This document shows positions 11,849 to 25,300 of a DNA stretch of 64,000 nt, piece after piece. This DNA comes from Stratiolaelaps scimitus (taxonomy: Eukaryota; Arthropoda; Arachnida; Mesostigmata; Laelapidae): assembly GCA_019614645.1 (NCBI GenBank), contig JABWDB010000038.1, positions 1,736,001 through 1,800,000 on the forward strand. Reading direction: 5' to 3'. The notes under the pieces are model-generated. The model saw only the letters and a list, made by a program, of their open reading frames with translations, was not told where the DNA came from and ran no database searches. How positions within the stretch are numbered: position 1 is the first letter of the stretch; each line of letters starts with the position of its first letter. The translations under genes were made by a program, and so were the position numbers.

Positions 11849-14800
11849 TCGCCAACTGGCAGTCGTCGAGTGCGGTCACGCGCTCCCGATTGTGTCTTTT
11901 GAAGGAACTCAGAGCGTCCTCCAGCTTTGGCTACGAGAAGCTCAACTTCCCCGAGAAACCCAATGCAACAGAGTGTGGTTACGAAGAGTGAAACTTTTGG
12001 TGTGAAATTGGTGCTTGTGACTGTGCCGGGAGCGACTCCGCTGGACGTCCGCACTCATCGACGGACCACACGTAAGTGACCTTTTTTGGTGTGTGTTCGG
12101 ATCTGCCAGAGGGCGCGCAGGTGCGACAGATCGCCTGTCACCCAATTAGCGGTGCCGGTGTTCGTGGATGTGCGTGTGTTGCGCGTGCTGGTGCGTGGCC
12201 TGCTTTCCTTTTTGGTGCGCCGACTTCCAAGCTTCATTCACCAACTAAAATAAGTCTGACCACGGGCAGCTACGATATTCAACACCGCCATCACGCCTTA
12301 TATAGGTCCTTCACAGGGCCTCGGGCAAAAGCAGGGGCAACTTTCGGTGTAAGCGGCAAGTCACGGTCCGCCAGGTTATGTGCGATCGCTCTGACCCCTG
12401 ACCACAGAGCAGCGAGCACGGCAACCTAGCTCTCTATAACGCAGGATCCCGGATTAACCTAGCACACTCCCAACCAGGAGCTGGCAGGGTGTCCAGATCT
12501 GCTGAGGCTAGCTGCCGCTGCGTTTCGCTGCGTATACCTACCACCAATTCACGTTCGCGGCTATAGCTCGAGAACGGTTGGTGGGACGAACCTGAAAGTT
12601 CGCAAGGGGGGACAGATTGGCGAGCTCTATCGATCTAGATGGGTCAAGTATGTCCAACCCCTTCGAGGGGACCAGGAACCTGGCCAGGCACCCCATAAGC
12701 CAAAGCACGCAAGCTGCAGGCTTAGCTCCATTGAGTGGAGACGGCGCAGCAGTGGCTGCTGAGCAGGCCGCGGTGGAACTGGACAGTGAAGAAGGGAGGC
12801 AAACAGGAGAAGATGATAGATCAGTAGAGCAAGCTACTGAAACGGAGGGGCCCAGAAGCGGGAAGAGAGCGTCAGTCGACTATCCTACAACATGGTTGAG
12901 GAGATCGCAAACAGAAGAGACGCAACGCTTTCCTGATCAGCGAACCAAACGAAAGACAAGCTCAAAGTAAGGCGGGATGGATTGTTGATGAGTCCACAAA
13001 GGCTTGCATCATTGCAGACCGCTCAATAGCCATTGAGAGAAAAGGATCCGGAAACGGGTTTGCGTGGATTGAGATAGCGGGAACGGGCAGAATATACTCC
13101 TGCTATATCAGTCCAAATATAAGCCGAGACGTAGATAACATACTGGATGAGTTGGCCATCTCCATGAGAGAACCGGCGACACCCAGGGAAATAATAGTAG
13201 CCGGGGACTTTAATGCTGCGTCCGAGGTATGGGGATCGAGGAAAACAAACAATAGGGAAAATGTCATGCTGGACTGGGCAGCAGCCAACAATATGGTAGT
13301 AGTGAACACGGGAAACGTTCCTACTTTTCAGCGTTATCGGCTCGGTAGAACTGAAGAGTCGCACATTGACTTAACTCTATGCAGCGAAGAGATGGTAGAA
13401 GCTGTCAAAGAATGGAAGGTGCTTGACGAAGAGGTCAACCTCAGTGATCATCACTGTATTGAGTTCTCGGTCGAAGCAGCCAGAAGGAGTCCGCCACTTA
13501 CTTCCCCACGGGCAGGCCTAAGAATCAGAGACATGGAGGTACTGCAGAACGTAATCAGAGAGACCCTCAGCGAACCCGCGAACAGCACGCCAGAAACCCC
13601 AGAGCAGCTACAGAAGGTGCTACTTGAATCCTGTGAAAAAGCTTCAGACAGGCCAATTCACCCAAAAAGAAAGGTCCCGGTGCAACCGAAGTACTGGTAG
13701 AATGAAGAAATCAAGGAGAGCAGGAAGGAATACATGAAAGCTCGGAGAAAACTTAAGCTTGCGAGAACGCGTGGCTGGAACACGAACGATCTCCTACTTT
13801 CCCTAAGACGCTGCACGGCGGTACTTAAGCGGGCAATCGCCATCAGTAAAAAGAAGTGCTGGAACGAATTTCTAGCAGAGCTAGACGACGACCCGTGGGG
13901 ACGCCCGTACAGACTAATGGGAAAATAGGGAAAGCTCCTAAAGTAGATATCTTGGAAACGAAAAGACTGGACATACTGAATAAGCTTTTCCCCCGCCACC
14001 AGGACTTCGAAAGGGAAGAATTTCAACGCCCGGGAAGAGACTTTGAGGAAGATTTCCCAGCAGTAACGACCGCAGAAGTACTCAAAGCAGCGGAAAGGAT
14101 AAAAGCAGGTAAGGCGCCTGGTCCTGACGGAATTCCACCGCTGCAGTCAAGGTGCTTTTCAGTAAGTTCCCCGAGATTGTTGCTGGTGTCGCCACAAATA
14201 TGCTGCGCAGTGGAAAATTTCCACCAGCCTGGAAGACTGCGGAGGTGGTCCTCATCCCAAAAGGCAGCGGAGGTTATAGGCCCATATGCGTCATTAATAC
14301 GCTTGCCAAGGGGTTCGAGATGATAGTGGAAGAAAGGCTGAGGGTTTTTGCAGAAGCACAGGGCCTGCTTTCGGCCAGCCAGTATGGCTTCCGCAAGCAC
14401 AAAAGCGGAACTTCTACATAATTCCACGCGACAGACAAGGCGCCTAATGGTAGCAATTTTCCTTGATGTCAAAAATACTTTTAACAGTTCGCCATGGAAA
14501 GTTGTCCTGAGTACTCTCAGTCGGAAACGGGCACCGTACTATCTGGTAAGAATTATATCAGATATTTGAAGGACAGAGTTATCACAAGTTCGGGAGTAAC
14601 CATGAGCATGACGGCAGGTGTTCCGCAAGGCTCCATTATGGGACCTCTACTTTGGAACATTGCCTACAACGATGTTCTTACCCTGGAGGGTTTACCCGAC
14701 GGTGTCGAAAACCTTGCATACGCTGATGATCTGGCGGTAGTAGTGGAAGCCAAAACTGGCATAGAACTGGAAATTAAAGCCAACAAGGTTCTCCATTCTA

Positions 14801-16247
14801 TACAGGTATGGATGGCCGGCGTCGGTCTCGAACTTACTCCACAAAAGAGTGAGGCGGTGGTGCTGACTGGCAAAGTTCCTGTCCACCAGCTGGAGTTGCA
14901 ACTGGCCGGTCAAGTCATCAAGCAGGTAAACCATGCGAGATACCTGGGGGTACACCTGCATAAGGGTCTCAATGGTAACGAACATATCGAGATCGCCACA
15001 GCCAAGGCGAGCAAGGCAGCTAACGAGATAGCCAAGATTCTCCCGAACGTTCATGGGCCCAAGCGAACAGATCGCAGGAAGCTTATCATGTCCGTTGCAG
15101 GGTCGATTGCCCTGTTCGGGGCCTCGGTTTGGTTCAGCCGGGCAACCGCCACGGCCAGAAACAGGTGTCTTCTAAGGAAACGCAATGCGCGACAGCGCTC
15201 AGGATAATACAAGCGTACAGAACAGTGAGCACGTCGGCTGCACTCGTCTTGGCTGGTACCCCGCCATGGGATCTGGTGGCCGACGAGCGACGCAGGCTCT
15301 GGGATAAAGGCCCCGAGGCCTCCAAGAAGGCAGAAGCGATGTTTGCTGCTAGGCAGGAGGACTGGACCGCGCTACGCAGAGGTGACCCAGGCGCCAAGGT
15401 CCGCGATCTGATACCCGACATAAAGAAGTGGATGGACCATCCGGGGGGGGCAGATGGATTTCTTCCTGACCCAGGTTATCACCGGTCACGGAGATTTCCA
15501 AGCATACCTCGACAACTTTAATGTGACCCCACAATCGGGAAGCTGTATTCACTGCATGGAGGGTGCGAGGGACGATGCTTTCCATAAGCTGCTCGTGTGT
15601 CCTGCCCTGGAACCCGCAAGAACTCTAGCTCTGAACAAGGTCACGCACCGTTGGCAGCTGAACGGTGAGGCGAGAAGCAGAAGTCCCCCTCCAAGCATGC
15701 CGAGGGCGAGCATGAAAGACTTTGTCGAATTTATCTGCGAGACGATCAGTGGCTGGGAAATCGGGGCCGAGATTGCTAAAAATGTGCTCGAAGAAAAGAG
15801 GCGCTTTGCCCGAATCCGCCTAAGAAGATTCCTCTTTATGACAGAAACCGAGGAGACTCAGAAAGAGCCAGGACGTGACATGTATGGTTCAGTGGACACT
15901 TCTCCCACGGCAAGTCACGCCGATGACAATGCCGCAAGTATGTCGGGTTCGCAGGTTTCTGGGAACGGCTTGTCTGACGAGGTGGGGAACCCGACGGGCG
16001 ACCCCGGCCAATTGATCCGGTAGGCGTCTACTACTCTCCGTTGGTCCGTAGTACTGTTAATTCTGAAGACCCGGACAAATCTAGAGTGAAGTTTAAGTGG
16101 GGCGTGAGTTTAGTGGGTAGGTCTGCCACTACATCAGGCAGGAGACCCACAGTACTATGGCAAAATACCTTAGCTGTGAGGCCTGGTCTGCATGAGCATT
16201 CTCCGTCATAAAAAAAAAAAAAATATATATATATATATATGTATGTA

Positions 16248-16302
<55 letters not shown>

Positions 16303-19300
16303 CTAACCTTTCATTTGAGGTTATCAACGCTTTAAGGTGATCAAATTTTATTAATCTTTTTTTACTTGAGTTGGGGTAAAGTGGTTATTTCAGTTACTAT
16401 TCAAGCATACAATAGCTATCAATAATTAGGGGGGCTTAGTTGGGGACCGGGACCGAGGTCGACATTTTCCCGAGGAAGGCGGAGGAAACTGGAGGTTCAA
16501 GATCGTCGTAAGGGCGTCCAGTACCATGTCGTCATAGGCGTGAAGTGCTGAAGCCTCAGAGCCGACTGGGCCTGTCCTAAGCAACTGGTGCTTGCGCGCC
16601 GCCGAGAAACAGTAGGAGGAAAAGCTTCTGGTGAGCCGCCAACAGGAGCAGTCGGTCAAGCATCACTGCAGTCCTTTCGAGGCAGCGGTCCAAGAGCGGC
16701 CGGATGGCCTCGTCCGTAGGAGGGGAGCCGACGAGCTCAAGGGACGACCTCGGAGTGAGACGGCACCCTGGAAGCAAGCGCTGGAGGTCTGGGTGGGGGT
16801 CCAAAGAGAAGACTTCGCACTTTGCGGGGTTGAGGGCAAGGCTGCTGGGCCCCTCGTAGTCGAGTACTCCTGGACGTCGGCGGCAACGGTCGCTGGATCG
16901 TCCACCAACGTTCCGTCATCCATGTACCACAGCCACAGGGGAGCCTAGAGGGACGCAGCGAGGGGTCTGGGAACCAGGCAGAAGAGAGCTGGGCCCAGCG
17001 GGCACCCCTGCTGAACCCTGCATTGGAAGCTGATGACGGCGTGGTCCATAATCAGATGGGAAGGGTAACGATAGGCCAGGGAAGAGGCCAGGGACTCAGC
17101 AACCTCTCGCAGAACGAGGTCCCGGCGGACCGTGTTGAAGGCATTGCGGAAATCGCGCTTGACCAGAGCCGCGGCCGGGTGAGCGTGGATGATGGAGCGA
17201 GCCGTGTGAGCAGCGATCTCAGTCCCAGAGGCCTGGCTGCCTTCCACTGGGTTGGGCCGAGCAGGTTCACGACCGTGTTCCTCTCGCTGGCCCACGCTAT
17301 CTTAGCAGTTAGGCAGCGAATCGTCCTGGAGCAGGCAACAGGCCGCACCGAACCATCCTTTTTCCTGAGGGTCATGAGGCGATCGGCAATGACTGTTGGC
17401 CGTAGCGCCGATGGTACCGTGCCCGCCCGCATACAGTCGACCACCTTAGCCGAGGGCCTTGGCGAGGGCTCCGAGCGCTGGGGAGAGCAGGTCCATCTGG
17501 GCCGGCCGACAAGCTTAGGGGGAAAGAGGCAACGGCCGCAAAAGCCTCATCAGCTGATGTTGGGGCCATGCTCGAGTGGTTGAGGTGGTAGACTTGGACT
17601 GACCTGAGGCACCGAACGGACCTCCGGGTGCCGCACCGTTCTTCCCCACTATTGAGGCCGCGCCGGGTGAATCTGCCTCGCAATGCGGGCAAGGGACACG
17701 CGGGGCTGTAGTGGCGTCTCGGGCTGGCCTGATGGGATCTGGGTTCAAGACAAGGAGCGGGGCGTGTGGGCAGCTAGGAGGGGGACGAGCTGGAGCGGGG
17801 TCAAGACTTCAGTGAGGGACTTCAAGGCTGCGGCGATATCTGGCACAGCTGGCGCCGTCTTGGGGTGTCGGAACTCAACCCGGGCAGGTCTACGAGGAGC
17901 AGGTCGACGACGGGAAGGGCGACGGGGTGGGGCGGGGACCCGCCTTGGGTTAGGCAGCAGGACCATGGGAACCTGAGCACCGTCGGAGGGAATCACAATA
18001 CACCGAACCGCCGCAGCGTACGAATGGGCTGATGACTGGGTCGACACCGGAACCTCGATTGGTAGAATAGAAGAAAGGAGCGAAGTGTCCTTCACCTGTT
18101 CGAGCACCCTGGCCGCTGACGCTCGCGGAGGTAAGCCGACGTGCCCTCGCATATCGGTGAGCCCGAGCGATGGGCATCCTTGCAATTGACACAGCGGGAA
18201 GGACGGGCGCGAGTTGCGGCGAGGTGGCCGGGATCGCCGCAGTTGCTGCAGGCCGGGCCGCCATGTGGCCCGTTCGGGAGCAGTTGAAGCACAACGGTGG
18301 GCGGTCAGGGTCGAGGACGACCAGATGGGACCGATAGTCGAGGAACACTGAGGGGAGAGGCGGGCCGCTGAAAGTGAGCAGGACGGGCTCTGGCCTGGGC
18401 CTGGGCCATAGGAGAGTAAGGCACCCGTCTATAGAACACTAGCCGGAGCAGTAAACACCTTCCCCAGAGATCGAAGTAATGCCAAGCGTGCCGACTCTGG
18501 GGAAGAGATACACCCTCAGCAGAGGATGGTTTTAGCAGGCAGAGGCGTTTTGTCATCCACGTCAACCCTGCACTGGATCGGCCCACTTTCGTGGAGATTG
18601 GAATGTCGCTGATGGTGTCCGTGCGTTTAAAGAAAATTTCCTCCTCTCAAAAAAAAGGACGGGCCCGGGCGAGTGGCGAGCCGGACCCGGCGCGGCGGGG
18701 AGTCGCCGGACGGAAGTCACGCCGAGGGGCGCGAGTTCAGCCAAAATCTCGGCATCGGTAAAGACCGTGCAGACGTTCGGAATGCTGGCCCTGGAACTCG
18801 AGAGAGAAACAGTGAGCGGACACCGGGATGCCTCCGAGGGTTGTTAGCGTCATCCAGGATGGGCGCCCAAATTATGAGCCCGTCGGCCCCACCAGCCGGA
18901 GTGCAGCTCGAGAGAGCCTCATGAGAGCTCTTAAAGAGGGCGAGCATCCGGCCCTGCTCGAAGGGTGGGGGAGGCCCGCCGGCCTCCACTGCCCTGCCAC
19001 GGATCGTCACCTTAAAAAACCCGTGAGACCTTATGTGAATCCCAGCTCGTAGTGCCTGAAGTGCGCGGGTTTCACGGCCCGCGCGACGCTTGGAGTCCTT
19101 CGTCCGCCGCCCCACCCCTCGCTCTCTTCACCGGCCGGACACTCGGCGGGTCCTTCGGAGGCATCGCCCTCCCGCCCGGCACGGAAGCGCAGCACGCACA
19201 CGGCGTAAACCACTCACAATTAGCACAATGCAACAAGTTATGTTCTATGATTTGACTTTACACTAGAAGTAAAGTTGAAGTAAAGTCAAATACACTAGAA

Positions 19301-22300
19301 GTAAAGTCAAATACACCCTCCAGCTGAAAAAACAATTAGTGAACGCGTACGGCAGGTCTGCCTTATGCCTGCGAACGGTGCGAAGTTGGTGCAAGCGATT
19401 TAACAGTGGAGATATGGACACCGATGACCACCGAGGTGGGAACCAGAAATCAGGTGCGATAAGGGACGAACGGATTGACAGAATCAAGGCAGCTTTTGAG
19501 CAAACCAGAGCTTGGTCCATGAGGTCTTTGTCGGCTGAAACTGGGATTCCTCAGTCAACATTGTGGTAGCATTATCACCAATATACTGAAAATGAAGAAA
19601 ATCAATGCAAAATGGGTTCCCCATATACTGACTGCTGAGTAGATGGAAATGCGTGTGGAGTGTTCGACATTTAATTTGAAGACTTATACGCAACAAATCA
19701 GTCGCTTAGAGCACACCGTGTCGATAGACGAGACATGGGTTAGCCTGGATAGACCCCCTGAGAAGGACCAAGCAAAACAGTGGCTCCGACAAGGTAAAGC
19801 GGCAACATCTGTGGCAGTGCCAGACAGATTCGGACGAAAAGTGTTGATGATACTCACTCTGGATATCAAGGGTGTTTGCTATTACGAAATATTAGCAGGA
19901 AACGAAAAGCTCAATGCTCCCCGATATCTCGGCTTCTTGAAAGGACTGATGAACAAATTGCGTGGGGATCGACAGCACCGAGTGTGGTTACTCGACGACA
20001 ATGCAAGACCTCACCGCACTGCTGAAATTTCGGCCTGGATGGAGGGGAACAATATTGAGCGATGGCATTAACCCCCATATTCTCCTGATTTAAGCCCATG
20101 TGATTATGGTTGTTTCCATGCGTTAAAGAGGGCAATAGGTGGGGTTCCATATGCAACCGTCGACTTACTCACAAAAGCAATAGATAACGAAATTATATAT
20201 GGAAATGCTAATGGTAAATATTTGGCTATCTCAAAACTCCCAGAGCATTGGAATCGGTGTGTCAATAAAGTTGGAGAGTGCCTCTAACTCATACCAAAAA
20301 ATCTTTGTTCTACCTCATTTAGTTCAAAAGTTACTGGCATTTAAAGAGCGGCGAGTTCGAACCATATGCCCTAATATATATACGAACAAAAAATAAACCA
20401 TGGCACATACTGCACGTCGATTTATAACTTCTGTGCGCACGCGCTCGTCGAATATCTCATATTGTGCTGTTGCTCTGTCACGAGTCTTGAGGGCTTCAAG
20501 CATGCGCTGTCCTCGTTCACCGGGAAGTTCCTGAAAGGGATATAAATTCACGAGGGTGATAATACGTGTGTGCACCTTTACGTTGAACACGTTCGGAATA
20601 ATTCCTATTGAGCTTGACATCCGTTGGGTTAGTGATACCATGTGCTAAAATATCGAAATTGTTGCCCTATATTCTAAGATGGATTTGAAACAGTTGGTGG
20701 CTCTTAAAATGCACTAGAAAATTTCCTCCTCTAAAAAAAAAAGGATGCACTATATGGTTTACGTTTCGTTAAGTTGTCTGTAGACAGTGAGTGTCTGTGT
20801 GTAATCGTGTATTGTACATAATAAAATATGTAGACTACAGACGAAACGTTGCTAACGTTGCTGTCGAGATGATGGTTTCCTGTTTCTAAGAACTCTGGAG
20901 CGTTTTATGTAAACAGTCTGCTGTATACAATACAGGTGGGTAAACGATTATCATTAATGAAAAGCAGGTAAATGTTTCGAATATCGAATAGTATTGGGTG
21001 GGTGGTTGGTACAAGTTCATCACGTTTCGCTGGAAGAACATCGCTGTATTCTTCTCCTATTCATTGAATAGGAACTGACCAAAAACTGACATAAATGGTC
21101 TATACAGGTTATAGTCTGTGTCACACAACCTCCTGCCAGCTACGAAGCGTACTCACATGTAGTTGTGTATCGATGATCATATTTGGTGGATAATGAATCA
21201 TGAGTTTTTGATCATTGATCAAATCATCAATAGTGTCTATTCGTTTCGTGGGCGATCGCACTGATGTGTTAGCCTTCAGCAGTCCTGCAAAACTCTGCAT
21301 CAATATAAACGATACGAGTAGCCAGGAACCACATATGAATCGGGCGAATGCGCCTCGAATTTCCAATGTTGACGCTGCAAAATGAAACCATGAAGATTGA
21401 AATGACAATTGCTTGGTGAACAGCACCGCGAAATTTCATACTCAATGCTTCTTAACACATTTTACCTAAGCACACACAGACACACACACACATGTGAATG
21501 CAATAATTTTATAGTCACTGAATAAGCTCCTTTTTCTGTTGTCAAGTAACGGAGAACAAGAGAATCTTAAAGAAGACAGGACGCCCGCTACGGTCACCCG
21601 TTATACCACGATTTCTTTTTGGGTAGTTCGTTAATACGAAAAATAGTCAATTTTTGCTTCAAGCGATACTTAATAGATTCGAATAGCTGCGTATTTGCCC
21701 AAGGTAGAAATCCAATAGATTTTCTAAGCCGCCTCACTTTCTAACATTTCTAACATCAGCAAATAATGTACGTACATTCCAGCAGCAGACACTCGAGTAG
21801 AGCGAAGTAATAGGAAAATACCGAGTATTCAGGATACGGCCGATTAAACAATCTTTCATGAGAGTTTAGAATAAATCCCAGAAAGAACATAATGGACAAA
21901 AGAGTAATCCACACGAAGATGTCGAATGTCAGTAGAAAGTTAGCCACCTGTAAAAATTTGATTGTAGAGATAATTTGAATTTGTAAGAGACACCGACACA
22001 AACACAACGAACAATGTTATTTGTGTGGTTTATTAATAATAATGGGCAACGTTTCATTTTTCTGATTAAGAAGTATGTGGTGTTCGGTAGCTGAAGCAAC
22101 TTCATGGAGAATTTAGTAAATGAAGTTTGAGAAAAATGTTAGAGTCTAACAAAAACGGAATAAGGAATCACCTTATTTTTTTTGTTTAAAAATACGCTTG
22201 AAGAAATTTATTCGCGTAAGTTACACTAGAAAGCGCTCGATGGCTTTGCTGCTTGTTTTCACAACAGCTGACTGCTAACCGTAGCTGTCAGTGGAGCTGG

Positions 22301-25300
22301 CTCTTCTAAAGCAAGACTAAGCCTGTAGTGGGTATGCCCAGGCTTTGAGTCGTTGAAGAAGCGACATGACCGCATAGCATTTTCGAGAGAGAACTGTAAA
22401 GTGATCCCACCATTTCAGCGCCTCGTGGAAAGCTAAATCAAGGCATTTTACTACAGGTATTAGCCGTAGCCGAACTCCACAGAGGTGAACCGAGTTCTGG
22501 ATGTCTCTGAGGCGAACGAAGCAACGTGACACCTGCTTTTCTGGCACTGATCGCAAGGCCTAACCTTTCAAAAGTCTTTATGACTCTCTCTCTACTGCCA
22601 CGAGAACCGCATGTATGTCCCGGCGGATCTCGGAAGGACGGATACGAAAAACTAACGACGTGTCGTCGCCGCAAGCAAACACCTTACACGTTTTCGCCGA
22701 AGAGATATAGATAAGTATGAAGTTAACGAGGACATCGAACATAAAGTGTCCCAGAATAGAGCCCTGTGGTGTGCCTAAGTCTAGTTCACATGTCGTGCAT
22801 TCCGTGTCGCCGACCCTCACCGCGTGTCTTCTACAAATCTTAAGCTTTGCAGGGAAAACCCCGCGTTTCATTCATTGCTTTATATCGAGAGACAATGGAT
22901 AAGCTAGAGATGCTGCCGATAACGAAATTAGTTTGCTAGGGACTCCCGCAGCACCTACACTCCAGTTCGCCTTCATTGACTCAAGTGCACTGAATACTTT
23001 CGCTACTTTGACGCAGGCGAAGGCAAAACGGGTGTTCTCACTTGTCCAGATTGAGGCCAGTTCAGGACGCATGTCCCCCTGCAACTCGAACTCCGAAACA
23101 GCTTTTGAATCCACTGTCGTGAAGTGCCACTTCAATTCGTCAGCAACGTCGTTCAGTTACACTAGATATACAACAAATACAGCTAGCCGGTGTGGAATCT
23201 TTCTCCCCCTAGCCCTTTGAAACGGCCAGAGGATAAGTCCTTATAATACTACGTAATAAACCTTATTATCACACCTTATTATAGCACGTTAGAATAGGTA
23301 TCTGCACTGGGCTATGCTAAGTGGACAAGCAGTCAAATTAAAATATGCCTACAATCATCTAATTCAAATTATCTTTTTGGTTATGAGCAAACAATGCTAG
23401 TTTCACAAGTTAGTAGCTACAGACGTCATTGTACCTTTGTTTCAAACGGTGTCTTCATACCACTCAAAATTGCAGATTGAGTGAAATGTATTGATGGAAG
23501 CAGGTAGAAATTGTTATACAGGATCTCCTCAGGAATAAACGGCCCTGCCCAAATCCAATACATTTACATTTGCACCAATTGTTAATAAAAATAATATGTA
23601 TTTCGTATAAGGAAGCGTTTGTTGAATTTGCTGTTACTAAGCAAGAAGTTGACCACTCTTCGCAAACATGTACGTTTTCATATCCTAGCTAAGACTGAGT
23701 CTAATAGATAAACCTGAGAGTTAAGAGCTGAGGCCTGTCAGATAGGGGAACAGCTGAGGGTCAGCTGGAAAAAACAAAAAATAGATAAACCTAGAATATC
23801 CAACCTAAGATAAATATGGATGTGCGTTCTTGCACCCAATCACGCGATCCAATCTACCTATAAGCAGAGATCGTCCCTAAAGGTCATCATAGATATAATA
23901 TGTTATCAATTGTAACTCCGTCTGTTGCAGTGTACTAGTTTACACCTTTTACCTATTTCTGTTTACGAGAACTCAAGCAATGTATGTTGCAGTTCCGTCA
24001 ATAAACCGCAGTTTGTATTGTATAGTAATACCTAAATATTTAGTTGTGAGGCCTGTCACATAGGGGAACATCTTATTGTCAACAAAGTCCTGCCCACCAG
24101 ACAAAGCTAACTTTCGGCTACCGACCACCTAGAATGAAGATGTGTTTGATCAATTTCTTCCAGCAGCGCATCCGGAAAACACTCCGATGATCTCCCCTTT
24201 CATCGGTAAAAGCACAAAAATTCGAAGCAAGAACTTGAGATCTTCGCAATTTTATATATACATCGTTATTGGAATACCATTCTTGCTCAAGCTATGGCTA
24301 ATCGCTTGCTAACTCACCTCCTTCCATAATCAACTTTGCGTCGTTTAGCATTGCTCTGTTGGGAACCGGGTTATCAGACACGAAAATGTTGAAGAGACGT
24401 GAAGAGTATAGCCCTCCCTTAGTCTTGTCGGAAGAAGGGAGAACATATACTATCCTTCACATACACATACACAAATACACGAATGAACGACCAACCACAA
24501 AATGGGTTAAAAAAATAAGAGCTGTTTGGAAAATTGATTTGAAGGGGAACACCTGAACGATCCTGGCGTGACAGCCGTTATGAAAAGTCTCACGATAACC
24601 ACGTGCGCGAACTATCGTCTAGCTGCCAGAAAGTTTCAAAAGGTGAAAGTAATCCGCATGAAATTGGTGGAGGATATTAAGATGGAAGAATAGAGTGTCC
24701 AAGTTTCTTGAAGACAAACAAAATGGGTAGTCTTATTCATTAATTTGTCGTTGGAGTTGAGGAACTGAGTTAGCACTCACAGTCTTATTGTAAAATTGTC
24801 GACGCTTTAATTAGTCTTTGATTAATCCTAAGCTGATTTCACCGCCGATTCGACATGTGAGACTTTCAAAGCGCATACCGTGTACGTACACACGCTTGAT
24901 AGGTTAGTTTGAATCACCTCCGTTACAAATAAGAGAAGGGACTACTCTCTGCCGCCCCCGTGTCCTCACTATCACTGGTCTGTTTCACATCATTCGGCAG
25001 TCCGGAAGGCTGTGAAGGATCATTGAACTCCCCTAGTTCCTGTACACCCAGTATCCAGCATATACGAACACGGAGTTTTTCCACATTGGACAACCGATAT
25101 TTCAAACTCTAAACATTTAAGACGACCCGAGAAACAGTTGACACGTAAGAAGCCCTGGGATTTGCTTGGCCGGGGAATGCGGCCGTCTAGCTTGTGCCGT
25201 CTACCGGGGTCTACTATTAAAGGGCATTCTCATACTCAGAATCGCACGATCCTCCTCTCAAGTCCTGTGGATATTTTTAAATAATGAAATGACTATTTTC

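Larger units (their letters stand above)
11846..16223 (+). mobile_element. decayed R1-clade non-LTR retrotransposon inserted in (TA)n
   Basis: A GC-rich block running from the end of a (TA)n tract to a 14-nt A run at 16210-16223, which leads straight into more (TA)n. It carries an ORF1 N-terminal remnant and a broken ORF2 with endonuclease, RT and C-terminal Cys-His motif. It is a diverged relative of the intact element at 33-39 kb. Most of ORF1, including its zinc knuckles, is missing, so there was an internal deletion. It lies in the large intron of the ionotropic receptor, on the opposite strand. Confidence 0.88.
16430..19215 (-). mobile_element. decayed GC-rich non-LTR retrotransposon with YMDD reverse transcriptase
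   Basis: The block is very GC-rich against an AT-rich background. On the - strand it carries an ORF1 with CCHC-type knuckles and an ORF2 with RT motifs, both broken. The family differs from the R1-type elements nearby: its RT reads KRDFRNAFNTVRRD, QQGCPLGPALFCL and WYMDDGTLVDD. No APE endonuclease is visible upstream of the RT. The ends are set by the GC change; no target-site duplication was found. Confidence 0.8.

Noticed and set aside
11650..12054. - strand 134-codon ORF crossing (TA)n
   Set aside because: It reads through the microsatellite (Ile-Tyr repeats) and overlaps a real receptor exon in another frame.
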